DNA of 64,000 bases, from positions 116,631 through 180,630 of the forward strand of contig NZ_JADEWR010000013.1 of NCBI RefSeq assembly GCF_015207525.1. Reading direction: 5' to 3'. Below the pieces are notes generated by a model that saw only the letters and a list, made by a program, of their open reading frames with translations, was not told where the DNA came from and did not search any database. How positions within the stretch are numbered: position 1 is the first letter of the stretch; each line of letters opens with the position of its first letter. The translations under genes and the position numbers were made by a program. Positions 7,968-16,404 of the stretch are shown here, piece by piece. The stretch is from Nodosilinea sp. LEGE 06152 (GTDB lineage Bacteria; Cyanobacteriota; Cyanobacteriia; Phormidesmidales; Phormidesmidaceae).

Positions 7968-8516
7968 TCATTCTAAAGGCGTGGGGGCCAAAGGGGTGGG
8001 AGCTAAAGACGGGGCGACCATGCCCCACTGGCCAATGTAGGCATATATAGCCAGGGCTGCCGCTGTCTGCACATTCAGCGATTGCACCACCCCATACTGA
8101 GGAATCGCTACCTTCTGGTCGCAGGCCGCCGCCACCGCTGGGGTAATACCCGTCAGCTCACGCCCCAGCACCAGCACCGCCCGCTCCGGAAAGCACAGTT
8201 CGGTTAGGGGCACGGCCTGGGGCTGAAGGTCGAGGGCGATCGGGGTGTAGCCCCGCTGGCGCTGCTGGCACAACCACTGGGGTAGGTTCTGCGGATTGCA
8301 CTCAAGGAGCGGCTGCCACCGATGGGTCGCCACCGCTCCTTGACGAAACTTGCGGTTTTGGGCCAGCTTTAGATCGCTCAGCACCAGCGCCTCCAGCCGA
8401 AAGGCTTCGGTAGTGCGGCAGAGCATACCTAAGTTGATCGGATTTTCGACCAGGGCCGCGCACACCATTAGCGCGTGGCGGGGCAAGTTGGAGTACTGGG
8501 TACGCACTGGCGTCAT
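7968..8516 (-). CDS. SpoU/TrmH-family RNA 2'-O-methyltransferase
   Basis: 182 aa from the ATG at 8516; a TTG at 8558 would add 14 residues. The SPOUT knot motifs are visible: ENPINLGMLCRTTEAFRLEALVLSD (motif 1), RAVLVLGRELTGI (motif 2) and VAIPQYGVVQSLNVQTAAALAIY (motif 3, with the catalytic-type Asn-rich loop). Such enzymes methylate ribose in tRNA or rRNA using SAM; the substrate cannot be assigned. The C-terminal tail has a PTPLAPTPL duplication. Confidence 0.9.
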   Translation of the reverse strand: MTPVRTQYSNLPRHALMVCAALVENPINLGMLCRTTEAFRLEALVLSDLKLAQNRKFRQGAVATHRWQPLLECNPQNLPQWLCQQRQRGYTPIALDLQPQAVPLTELCFPERAVLVLGRELTGITPAVAAACDQKVAIPQYGVVQSLNVQTAAALAIYAYIGQWGMVAPSLAPTPLAPTPLE

Positions 8517-8641
8517 CCAAGAGATGAGACGCGAAGACTGAAACAGTAAATACCGCAACAGCCGCTGCCGAAACCAGAAAAGACCCGCCCCACCAAGACA
8601 GGCAGCGCGGGCAATGCATTGCTGGGTTCAGCAATTGGCGC

Positions 8642-9301
8642 TTAGGCCTCTAGCAGAGCAATGTTAGAGAACACAAACTCCTGCGAGTCTTCCTGCATTT
8701 CGGTGCCGTTCTCAATCGTGGTTTCAATGGCGCGGCGCGAGAGAATATAGTAGCCGCCCACCTCGGTATACTGGTCCTCAAAATCGCTGAGGCCGCCCTT
8801 TTGCTCGCCAGTTTTGGGGTCGTGGTAGACCGAGTCGTAGCGGTGCGATAGGTAGCCTGACCCAGTGTTGTGGCTGCTGTAGGTGTGAATAGTGACGACT
8901 ACGCCGTGAATGTGGCGATGCACCATAGACACTTCGTTATCTTTGATCTGGTAGCGATCGCCTTCCGCTTTGCCACCCATGAGGATTTCTACTGACCCAT
9001 CGGCCAGGGTTTCGCCGTAGCTAAAGGTGTTGTTGCCGTGGGAGTCCTCAAACCCGCGTCGAACTCGGTGAATGGAGACTTCGAACAGCTGGCCATGTAC
9101 TGCCTTTTGAGCCGTATCGTCGGCTATGCCCGTCACTTCGAGCTTGAGGTCGGCGCTGACCTTGACCTGGCCCGTATGGCTTTGGCCATTGTGGGTAAAG
9201 GTGACATCGGCAGTATAGCCAGGAAAAGCCGCATCCCAGGTGTAGCGGTTTTCGTAGGCCGCCCGAAAAAAGTCCCGTGCGGCGAGTTGAGTTTCAACCA
9301 T
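8642..9301 (-). CDS. DUF3386 family protein
   Basis: 219 aa from the ATG at 9301 (MVETQLAARDFFRAAYENRYTW). The whole length fits the cyanobacterial/plant-plastid DUF3386 family, including the central GYGETL-type and HRHIHGVVVTIHTYSSH segments and the C-terminal YTEVGGYYILSRRAIETT. No signal peptide. Function unknown. It is 125 bp upstream of the SpoU methyltransferase on the same strand. Confidence 0.9.
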   Translation of the reverse strand: MVETQLAARDFFRAAYENRYTWDAAFPGYTADVTFTHNGQSHTGQVKVSADLKLEVTGIADDTAQKAVHGQLFEVSIHRVRRGFEDSHGNNTFSYGETLADGSVEILMGGKAEGDRYQIKDNEVSMVHRHIHGVVVTIHTYSSHNTGSGYLSHRYDSVYHDPKTGEQKGGLSDFEDQYTEVGGYYILSRRAIETTIENGTEMQEDSQEFVFSNIALLEA

Positions 9302-9933
9302 CAAAAATCTCCTGGTGAATGTCGGTCGGCAACAGCGTGGGGCTGTTGCACTAGGGCTTCTCTAGCATACCGATTCTAACCTTTCACCGTCTGCGCCTGA
9401 CCTCAAGCAGGCCAATCAAGTCCCCACTTTAAAGTTGGCCAACAACGTAGTCTAGTTTACAGTTTGACTAAGAAAGCTTCTCTACTATGGGAATCCCTAC
9501 GTCTTGCCCAAGCCGATGCGGTTGAAAATATTGCTGGCAAATTGGTCCCTGAAGGCTTGTTTTGACGACCTTTTTCCACAGGCAATTTTGTAGCGCCGTT
9601 TTTGGCTGCATCCTCAAGACCCTTATTCAGCAGGGCTTTTTGGCCTTGATCTCGTTCTCAAGGTGCCTGATCAGCACGTTATCCACAGTCTTTTTTGAGG
9701 CTGTGGATAATGTGTGGGGCTGCGATGTTGGGTAGGGGTGCGATCGCCCCCGGTGAGCATTCAAGCACAACTGCGGATTTGCGAGCCTACGCGCCTGGCA
9801 GTGTCCCAGCACTGAGCTTTTTAGCTAGCAAATTATGTCCTCAACTACCGGGCCAGCGGAGTAGCTCAAACAGGCCATAGACACGAGTCTATTCTGCTGT
9901 GCTTTGCAAGAAACTACGGCCAGGTCAGCCATC
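9302..9933. other. Gene-free stretch with DnaA-box-like sites
   Basis: About 630 bp without a convincing gene. It holds TTTTCCACA at 9572-9580, TTATCCACA at 9679-9687 and the same box inverted at 9702-9710. The last two form a hairpin (arm TTATCCACAG, 12-nt loop). TTATCCACA is the classical DnaA box and TTTTCCACA the form reported for cyanobacteria. No dnaA, dnaN or AT-rich unwinding stretch is next to it. Confidence 0.5.
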
Positions 9934-11367
9934 CTACCGCACTTTCTGCACATATTCGTCTACGGCCAAAAACAGATCGCTGAGCTGGGCCGCCGTGGTA
10001 AACGGGTTGAGCAGTACCGCCTTCAGCCACCGCTGCCCTCGAAACACCGGCAGCGACAAAAACGTTTGGTGTTGATTCAGCAAGTACTGCTGCAGGCCGG
10101 CATTCCAGCTGTCCCACTGCTCAGGCGGTAGGGCCGACGGGCAGCTCCGAAAGCAAATCAGGTTCATGTCTGGGTCGCTCGCCAACTCTAGCTGCGGCCG
10201 CTGCCGCACCAAGGCTACGAAGTGATCCGTGAGGGCATAGCTGGCATCGATCAGTTCGGCGCAGCCGGTCTTACCCAGGTGGGCCAGGGTTAGCCACAGC
10301 TTTAGCACGTCAGTGTGGCGGGTGCCCTGCACTGACAGTTCGCCCAGGTTGGCCCAGTCGGCTTCGGTATTCATGTAGGGGGCCGAGACCCGAAAGTGGC
10401 TGTGCAGCAAGCCCAGATCGCGAAACAGCACCGAGGCGCAGGTTTTGGTGACGTACAGCCACTTTTGTGGGTTGAAGGTGACCGAATCGGCCTGCTCAAT
10501 GCCTGCCAATCGGTAGCGGTGATTGGGCGAGAACGCGATCGCGCCACCATAGGCCGCATCCACGTGAAACCAGAGGCCATAGGCCTGGGCGACACGAGCA
10601 ATGTCTGGCAGCGGGTCAATATTGCCCGTCACCGTCGTCCCCGCCGTCGCCACCACCGCAAAAGGCTTGTGCCCCTGGGCGATCGCGCTCTGAATCTTCG
10701 CCTCCAGAGCGCCAACATCCATTTGGCCTCGCGTGCTGGCCGGTATCGGCACAACCCCATTCAGCCCCAGCCCCAGCAGCATACCCGCCTTTTGAATCGA
10801 GGTGTGGGCCAGCTCTGAGGCAAAAATTACGGGCGGCGGCCCACCGGCTAGTCCCTCGTACAAACTGCCCAGATGGACGTTGCGAGCCACCGTCAGGGCT
10901 TGCAGATTGGCCAGCGTACCGCCGCTAGTCAACAGCCCGCCAGCGGTTTCGCCCAGTCCAAACAGCTGGGCGATCTCCGCCAGCAGCAGCGGCTCTAGCC
11001 GCGATAGGGCCGGAGACATTTCAACACTCAACATGTTGTTGTTGAGCGCCGCCGCCACCCAGTCACCGACGATAGAAGCCGTACTGGGCAGCGGGTCCAT
11101 GTGGCCCATGTAACCGGGGTGAGACGGGTTCATTGACTGGGCCATCAGGTCGCCCAATGCGTCGAGCAGGGGGGCGATCGCCGTTGGCTGTTCAGGAATC
11201 CCCCGAACAGGAATGCCTTGCACCGATGGCAGCGGCACGTGGTCACTCGCCCCAGCCAGATAGTCAAGAATTTGCGCCGCCACCTGCTGAAACACGGCTT
11301 CAATAGCCGCTCGATTGTGGCCCTGGGGGTCAACAAAGGCATTGGCGGGCAGAGCAAGAAAAGCCAA
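9934..11367 (-). CDS. Pyridoxal-phosphate-dependent group II decarboxylase
   Basis: 477 aa. Fold type I PLP enzyme: SGGTLANLQAL (phosphate loop), VATAGTTVTGNIDPL, HVDAAYGG (Asp to the pyridine nitrogen) and FNPQKWLYVTKTC with the Schiff-base Lys. This is the glutamate/DABA/aromatic-amino-acid decarboxylase group; the length and sequence look closest to L-2,4-diaminobutyrate or aromatic amino acid decarboxylases, but substrate is not readable. Stands alone, downstream of the sigma/anti-sigma pair on the same strand. Confidence 0.92.
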   Translation of the reverse strand: MAFLALPANAFVDPQGHNRAAIEAVFQQVAAQILDYLAGASDHVPLPSVQGIPVRGIPEQPTAIAPLLDALGDLMAQSMNPSHPGYMGHMDPLPSTASIVGDWVAAALNNNMLSVEMSPALSRLEPLLLAEIAQLFGLGETAGGLLTSGGTLANLQALTVARNVHLGSLYEGLAGGPPPVIFASELAHTSIQKAGMLLGLGLNGVVPIPASTRGQMDVGALEAKIQSAIAQGHKPFAVVATAGTTVTGNIDPLPDIARVAQAYGLWFHVDAAYGGAIAFSPNHRYRLAGIEQADSVTFNPQKWLYVTKTCASVLFRDLGLLHSHFRVSAPYMNTEADWANLGELSVQGTRHTDVLKLWLTLAHLGKTGCAELIDASYALTDHFVALVRQRPQLELASDPDMNLICFRSCPSALPPEQWDSWNAGLQQYLLNQHQTFLSLPVFRGQRWLKAVLLNPFTTAAQLSDLFLAVDEYVQKVR

Positions 11368-11495
11368 CGTGCACCTCTAGCGTGGGAACATGGCTTAATT
11401 ATCCCGCTAATGCGGCCTTGCTAAGGCGATCGCCCTGCGAAGCAATCCTTGGGTTCCTATCGTCTAACTTCTACTCTCTAAGTCAGAAAACGTTT

Positions 11496-12296
11496 CTACA
11501 GGGGCTGAATCAAGATAGGCGACGATAGATGTTCCTGGGGCGCGTCGGCCCGTTCTTGGGTAATGGCGATCGCCCGCACCAGGTCAGGATCGCGACGGTA
11601 CACCGCAGGCAGATCAATCGGTTGCGTCACACTGCCCTGCTCATCGACGGTGAATACCGTAGTTAGAATGGCGTTCTTTTCGTCTACGGTGGCCGGGGCG
11701 TTGGGGTCTAGTACTGTCCACAGCACATACACACGGCCCGGCTCCAGCGGCGGCAAGTTTTCTACCGTCAGCGAACCCGCCAGGGTATCTGGGTTGAGCA
11801 CCACCTGGGCCTGCCCCGGGGTGGTGGCATCGGGCGAGCCCAGGCCAACCATAATGGTTTCACCGCTGGGGCGATTGGCTCGCTCTAGCTGCAGCGTGCG
11901 CCAGAGCAGTAGGTTGCTAAGGCTTAACCCTGCGATCAGCGCCGCGGCGGCTCCTAAGGCCAGCTGGCGAAGCCGCGATCGCACCACTGGCGCAGGAGCC
12001 GACTGGGGTCTGTCTGACGCCAGCACTGCGCCCGCCGCCAGTGCTGGTTGGGTTGCAACCCCGTCTGCGGGACCAGCCGCCCCTAGCACCACCTGCCTCA
12101 GGTGAGCCGGAGGAGAAATCGGCTCGCCATCGTAGGCCATCTCTAGGGCCTGCTGCATCTGGTCGATGTCCTGTTGCAGGCTAGGGTCAGCCGCCAACAG
12201 TCGAGCCAGGGTCGCCGATTCCTCAGGGCTGAGGTCGTAGAGAACGTAGCCAGCCAGCAAGTTTTGCAGCTGTTCGGGTGAAATAAACCCGGTCAT
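11496..12296 (-). CDS. Anti-sigma factor (RskA-like)
   Basis: 266 aa from the ATG at 12296. Cytoplasmic N-terminal domain at 1-105 (FISPEQLQNLLAGYVLYDLSPEE..., typical sigma-binding start), one membrane helix at about 111-133, and a C-terminal periplasmic domain at about 145-266 with the RskA-type VLNPDTLAGSLTVENLPPLEPGRVYVLW segment. It starts 4 bp after the ECF sigma gene ends. It should hold the sigma factor at the membrane until signalled from outside. Confidence 0.92.
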   Translation of the reverse strand: MTGFISPEQLQNLLAGYVLYDLSPEESATLARLLAADPSLQQDIDQMQQALEMAYDGEPISPPAHLRQVVLGAAGPADGVATQPALAAGAVLASDRPQSAPAPVVRSRLRQLALGAAAALIAGLSLSNLLLWRTLQLERANRPSGETIMVGLGSPDATTPGQAQVVLNPDTLAGSLTVENLPPLEPGRVYVLWTVLDPNAPATVDEKNAILTTVFTVDEQGSVTQPIDLPAVYRRDPDLVRAIAITQERADAPQEHLSSPILIQPL

Positions 12297-12300
12297 AATA

Positions 12301-12951
12301 CTAATTACCCCAGCGATCTTGGAGAATTTGCCGGAGCTTGAGCAGCCCCCGGCGGGAATGAGTCTTGACGGTGCCCAAGGGAGTATCGAGCTGCTCAGCA
12401 ATGGTGGCCTGGGACAAACCCTCATAGTAGGCCAGCCGCAGAATTTGCTGCTGGTTAGCCGAGAGCTGGGCCAGCGCTGCTCTAACCTCCTCAGAACGTT
12501 CGCTTTGGGCCAGGGCGTCGGCCGGGGTGGGGGTAGGGGGCTGATCCCCAGCCTGGAGGCGAGCCACAGAGTCACGGGCCGTCTGACGCGATCGCAGTCG
12601 GTCTATGGCCCGCGATCGCGTCAGAATAGCCAGATAGGTTCGAAACGAGCCGCGCTGTGGGTTGTAGGCCGTGGACTGAACTAATTTGACAAAAATATCC
12701 TGGGTTAGGTCTTCTGCCTCTTGGGCATGGCCTAACACCTTAAACGCTACTCCGTAGACCAGTCCGCTGTGGCGATCGTAGAGCGTTCCCAAAGCACTGG
12801 TCTGTCCTGCCTTTAGGGCCAACCACAGGTCTGCATCGCTCAGCGTTCCGGCATCGGTCGGGATCGGTTGTTCAAATTCCATAGTCGCCGAAGGCTCAGA
12901 CACTAGCCTCGCCGTCTCGGTTGCCTTGAGGCGAAGATGTACCACAGTCAT
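12301..12951 (-). CDS. ECF-type RNA polymerase sigma factor (SigG-like)
   Basis: 216 aa. Region 2 at about 45-115 (LYDRHSGLVYGVAFKVLGHAQEAEDLTQDIFVKL, core-binding and -10 recognition) and region 4 at about 155-212 (LSANQQQILRLAYYEGLSQATIAEQLDTPLGTVKTHSRRGL, -35 recognition HTH). Two in-frame ATGs (12951 and 12882) are possible; neither has a strong ribosome site. It is followed at once by its anti-sigma factor; upstream is a CHRD gene that may be in its regulon (inference). Confidence 0.93.
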   Translation of the reverse strand: MTVVHLRLKATETARLVSEPSATMEFEQPIPTDAGTLSDADLWLALKAGQTSALGTLYDRHSGLVYGVAFKVLGHAQEAEDLTQDIFVKLVQSTAYNPQRGSFRTYLAILTRSRAIDRLRSRQTARDSVARLQAGDQPPTPTPADALAQSERSEEVRAALAQLSANQQQILRLAYYEGLSQATIAEQLDTPLGTVKTHSRRGLLKLRQILQDRWGN

Positions 12952-13041
12952 GTTCTATACAATGCCATGATTTGTGTCTATTGCCATCCCATCGAGCCGC
13001 CGCCCTAGCCGCCACCCGATGGGATAACCTGCCCACAATGC

Positions 13042-13713
13042 CTAGGCGGGCATTAGAATACCGCGCAGCTCACCGCCTCGATTGCGGGTGGTGTGCAGGT
13101 CGATATACAGCATGCCGTTTTGCAGGGCCTGAAGCTGCTCAGGGGTAAGGGTATAGTCGCCCATCGCACTGCCGCCCCGTCCGGTGTCGTCCATGGTCAC
13201 CTCCAACGCATACTGGAACGGCCCGTTTTCGCTAGGGCTGCCCCGATGAACGTGGAAGGCGGAGGTAATATTGGGGTTAGGGGGATCAACTGGATCCGTG
13301 CCATAGTCTCTCATGGCACTCGTCAGTTCACGAAAGCTGCCTCGCACTACCAGGCGATCGCCTGCTAGAGCCGCACCTACCACCCCACGGGCATTGGTCA
13401 CCGGGGAGTTAGGCACCACATTCTGGCTGCTGAGCATGGCCACGTAGGTGACAATGGGGCGAGCAGCACTTCCTTGGGCCAGCAAAGGAGCCGTGGCCGC
13501 CGCCAGGTTGGCGTCAATTTGCGCGCCGATAGCAAAGCCGTCGTTTAAGGCGGGTGCAGATACCGCAACCCTCGATGCTGCCAGCGGCGATTGGGCTAAC
13601 ACCCGGCCCACCATTGGAGAATACAGGAGAACCACAAAGAGGCAAGTCACCAAGACGATGAAGCCATTCCGTCGATTTTTTCGTTCACTAAACATAGTGC
13701 TTTCATCCACCAT
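13042..13713 (-). CDS. Secreted CHRD-domain protein
   Basis: 223 aa (or 217 from the ATG at 13695, which has a slightly better upstream GAAAG). Signal peptide: basic n-region RKNRR, hydrophobic core about 18-34, cleavage near VLA|QS at 40. The CHRD domain spans about 85-222 (VTYVAMLSSQNVVPNSPVTNARGVV..., AFHVHRG, MLYIDLHTTRNRGGELRG), ending in the characteristic EIRGQ-like segment. CHRD domains were defined in chordin and occur in secreted bacterial proteins of unknown role. It lies 90 bp upstream of the ECF sigma gene, same strand. Confidence 0.92.
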   Translation of the reverse strand: MVDESTMFSERKNRRNGFIVLVTCLFVVLLYSPMVGRVLAQSPLAASRVAVSAPALNDGFAIGAQIDANLAAATAPLLAQGSAARPIVTYVAMLSSQNVVPNSPVTNARGVVGAALAGDRLVVRGSFRELTSAMRDYGTDPVDPPNPNITSAFHVHRGSPSENGPFQYALEVTMDDTGRGGSAMGDYTLTPEQLQALQNGMLYIDLHTTRNRGGELRGILMPA

Positions 13714-14037
13714 ATTGCCAATAGATCGATTGGTGTCCCTGCAGGTAGAGACTTACATTTAGTACGTCAACCGTGCTGGTTTGGATGCAGACAAAACAAT
13801 ACAGACGGGATAGGCGCAGCGTGGCAACAGAACAGGGCGATCGCCCAATACTCCCAAAGCCTTGCCCCCAAAACCTGTTAAGAAGCAGGCCAAAAGCGCT
13901 ATATTGCGCTGACCTGGTAGCTTAGAACATACGCAATGCTTAAAAGCGCAATACTGGAACGCTACCGAGCGAGCAAGCGTTTTAACAAAGCCGACGCCTG
14001 CCCCCTATGCAACATCACCTAGATCTAGCCGCGCCGT
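13714..14037. other. Divergent intergenic region with an inverted repeat
   Basis: About 320 bp between the divergent CHRD and dgcA-like genes. TATTGCGCT at 13902-13910 recurs inverted as AGCGCAATA at 13945-13953, and AGCGC/GCGCT also forms a smaller dyad at 13895-13910. These could be operator sites for the epimerase operon or nothing more than chance dyads. No gene seen. Confidence 0.35.
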
Positions 14038-15093
14038 ATGAAGCTTTCCTGCCAGCCCTTCACCGTCCACAAGCGCGTACCGCTTACCATCAGTCGCGGC
14101 ACCACGGCCCAGTCCACTAACCTCTGGCTCAGGCTCAGCGCCGAGGGTATCGAGGGCTGGGGCGAAGCGGCCCCGTTCTCGATTGGCACTCATCAGCAAA
14201 CCCTGGAGATGCTGCAAGCAGACTTAGCTCGCGTGCAGACGGCGATCGCCCCCTACCACCCCTTTGAGCGTCAGGCGATTGAGGCCGTTGTGGCAGAGCT
14301 ATCCATTCACTCCGCGAGTCGCGCCGCCATAGATGTGGCCCTGTGGGACTGGGGCGGCAAGGCCACCGGGCAGCCAGTCTGGCGACTGCTGGGGTTAGAT
14401 CTAGACCGCATTCAACCCACCTCAGTAACTGTCGGCATTTCCTCGCCCGAAGCCGCCCAGCAGCGATCGCAGGATTGGCTACAGCAAACCTCGGCCCGTG
14501 CCCTTAAGGTAAAGCTGGGTAGCCCCAACGGCATTGAGGCCGATCAAGCAATGTTTCAGGCCGTCTACGACCACGTTCCCGCCAGCGTCAGCCTCAGCGT
14601 CGATGCCAACGGCGGCTGGACCCTGGAGAATGCCAAGACAATGGCGGCATGGCTAAGCGATCGCCGCGTCACCCACCTCGAGCAGCCCCTGCCCGTGAGC
14701 CAGAACGCTGATTTGGCCGCTCTCAAACAAAACTCGCCCATCCCGGTTTTTGTGGACGAAAGCTGCTTCAACAGCTCCGATATTCCCCATCTAGCGAATC
14801 TAGCAGACGGCATTAACATTAAGCTAATGAAAGCAGGTGGGCTTAGCGAAGCGCTGAGAATGATTCATACCGCCCGGGCCTGCAGTCTGCAGGTTATGTT
14901 TGGCTGCTATTCCGACAGCAGCCTGGCCAACGGCGCAATGGCCCAGCTCTCACCCCTGGCCCACTACCTCGACCTCGACAGCCACCTCAACCTGCGCGAC
15001 GATCCCTTTACTGGCCTCACGCTGGTCGAGGGTCGCCTGCTGCCCTCCAACCAACCTGGACTTGGACTCAACTATGCACCTCAAGCCCGATAG
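14038..15093 (+). CDS. dgcA: N-acetyl-D-glutamate racemase / dipeptide epimerase (enolase superfamily)
   Basis: 351 aa. Mandelate-racemase/enolase fold: N-terminal capping domain to about 115, then the barrel with the KxK pair K157/K159 (ALKVKLG), metal ligands D189 (DANGG), E215 (LEQPLP) and D240 (VDESCF), and the opposite Lys in KLMKAGG at about 262-265. This is the muconate-lactonizing/dipeptide-epimerase group (L-Ala-D/L-Glu epimerase). It overlaps a DUF1611 gene by 20 bp; in marine gammaproteobacteria that pair is DgcA-DgcN, which convert D-Glu to N-acetyl-D-Glu and then N-acetyl-L-Glu. The assignment over Ala-Glu epimerase rests on that partner. Confidence 0.85.
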   Translation: MKLSCQPFTVHKRVPLTISRGTTAQSTNLWLRLSAEGIEGWGEAAPFSIGTHQQTLEMLQADLARVQTAIAPYHPFERQAIEAVVAELSIHSASRAAIDVALWDWGGKATGQPVWRLLGLDLDRIQPTSVTVGISSPEAAQQRSQDWLQQTSARALKVKLGSPNGIEADQAMFQAVYDHVPASVSLSVDANGGWTLENAKTMAAWLSDRRVTHLEQPLPVSQNADLAALKQNSPIPVFVDESCFNSSDIPHLANLADGINIKLMKAGGLSEALRMIHTARACSLQVMFGCYSDSSLANGAMAQLSPLAHYLDLDSHLNLRDDPFTGLTLVEGRLLPSNQPGLGLNYAPQAR

Positions 15094-16117
15094 CCGCATC
15101 GCCCTGCTCATGCACCAAGGCACCCAGAGCACGATGGGCAAAACGGGGTTAGCTCTGCTGCGCTTTAGTCAGTCGCCGATTGTAGCGGTAATCGATTACC
15201 AGGCGGCGGGGCGATCGCTAGTTGACCTCACCGGCATCGATAAACCAATTCCTGTGGTTAAATCGCTGACAGAAGCACTCACCTTCACGCCAGACGTTCT
15301 CACCATCGGCATTGCTCCCTCCGGCGGCAAACTGCCTGATGCCTGGTTTCAGGAGATCGAGCAGGCCGTCAAAGCGGGCTTAAGTATCGTCAACGGGCTA
15401 CATACGCCTATGGCCGACCATCCAGCCCTGCAGCCCTGGCTCCGACCCGACCAGTGGATTTGGGATGTGCGAAAAGAGCCCGAGGGCTTAACCGTAGGCA
15501 GTGGCCAGGCCAGTCAGTTAGTCTGCAAGCGTATCTTGACCGTGGGCACCGACATGTCCGTTGGTAAAATGTCTGCCACCCTCGAACTGCACCGCGCCTG
15601 TCTGCAGCGCGGGCTGCGCTCCAAAGTCATCGCCACCGGGCAAACCAATCTCATGCTGGGAGATGACGGCGTGCCCCTAGATGCCATTCGGGTTGACTAC
15701 GCATCGGGAGCAATTGAACAGCAGCTCATGCGCTACGGCCCTGAGCACGACTTCGTCTTTGTAGAAGGGCAGGGCTCGCTGCTCAACCCAGCTTCAACGG
15801 CAACACTACCGCTACTGAGGGGCACTCAGCCAACGCACCTAGTACTAGTTCATCGGGCAGGACAAGGCCACATTCAAAACTTTCCCACGGTCAAAATCCC
15901 CGATCTCCCCAGTGTGGTGGCGCTGTATGAACAGGTCACCACAGCCGCGGGGGCATTTTATCCGGCCAAAGTGGTCGCGATCGCTCTCAATACCGGCCAC
16001 CTCACCGCTGCCGAAGCCGAGACTGCGGTACAGGAAGTAGAGGCTCAAACAAAACTGCCCTGTGCAGACATCTTCCGTACAGGGGCTGAGAAACTATTAG
16101 CGCCAATCTTAAGTTAG
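15074..16117 (+). CDS. dgcN: DUF1611 family, D-glutamate N-acetyltransferase-like
   Basis: 347 aa from the ATG at 15074, inside the end of dgcA (translational coupling). N-terminal Rossmann-like domain (about 8-145) and C-terminal P-loop domain with GTDMSVGKM at 158-166 and EGQGSLLNPAS further on. DUF1611 proteins resemble dethiobiotin-synthase-like P-loop enzymes; one was characterised as D-Glu N-acetyltransferase DgcN. Together with the epimerase this could move D-Glu from peptidoglycan turnover into L-Glu/arginine metabolism. Specific activity here is inference. Its stop is 6 bp from the converging infA stop. Confidence 0.82.
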   Translation: MHLKPDSRIALLMHQGTQSTMGKTGLALLRFSQSPIVAVIDYQAAGRSLVDLTGIDKPIPVVKSLTEALTFTPDVLTIGIAPSGGKLPDAWFQEIEQAVKAGLSIVNGLHTPMADHPALQPWLRPDQWIWDVRKEPEGLTVGSGQASQLVCKRILTVGTDMSVGKMSATLELHRACLQRGLRSKVIATGQTNLMLGDDGVPLDAIRVDYASGAIEQQLMRYGPEHDFVFVEGQGSLLNPASTATLPLLRGTQPTHLVLVHRAGQGHIQNFPTVKIPDLPSVVALYEQVTTAAGAFYPAKVVAIALNTGHLTAAEAETAVQEVEAQTKLPCADIFRTGAEKLLAPILS

Positions 16118-16123
16118 GCGAAG

Positions 16124-16348
16124 CTACTTTTTGCGGAGACGATAGGTGATGCGCCCCTTAGTCAAATCGTAGGGGGTGAGTTCTACCTTGACGCGATCGC
16201 CCGGCAAAATCTTGATGTAGTTACGACGAATTTTCCCTGAAATGTGGGCTAACACATTAAAACCATTGTCCAAATCCACCCGGAACATCGCGTTCGGTAA
16301 CGATTCGGTAATGGTACCCTCCATTTCAATTAGGTCTTGCTTAGACAA
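16124..16348 (-). CDS. infA: Translation initiation factor IF-1
   Basis: 74 aa, complete S1-like OB fold ([44 protein letters not shown]...). The start is TTG at 16348, supported by GGAGAAG 6 nt upstream and by the family start [11 protein letters not shown]. It is the last gene of the minus-strand ribosomal operon; its usual neighbour rpmJ lies far away at 33530 on the other strand. Confidence 0.97.
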   Translation of the reverse strand: MSKQDLIEMEGTITESLPNAMFRVDLDNGFNVLAHISGKIRRNYIKILPGDRVKVELTPYDLTKGRITYRLRKK

Positions 16349-16404
16349 GCTGACTTCTCCCTAAGTACAAAATAACACGCTGAACTCTAGCATAACCCCA
16401 GCCA

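Noticed and set aside
9627..9812. 61-aa minus-strand ORF across the DnaA-box hairpin
   Set aside because: No ribosome site, no family pattern, and it crosses the palindrome.
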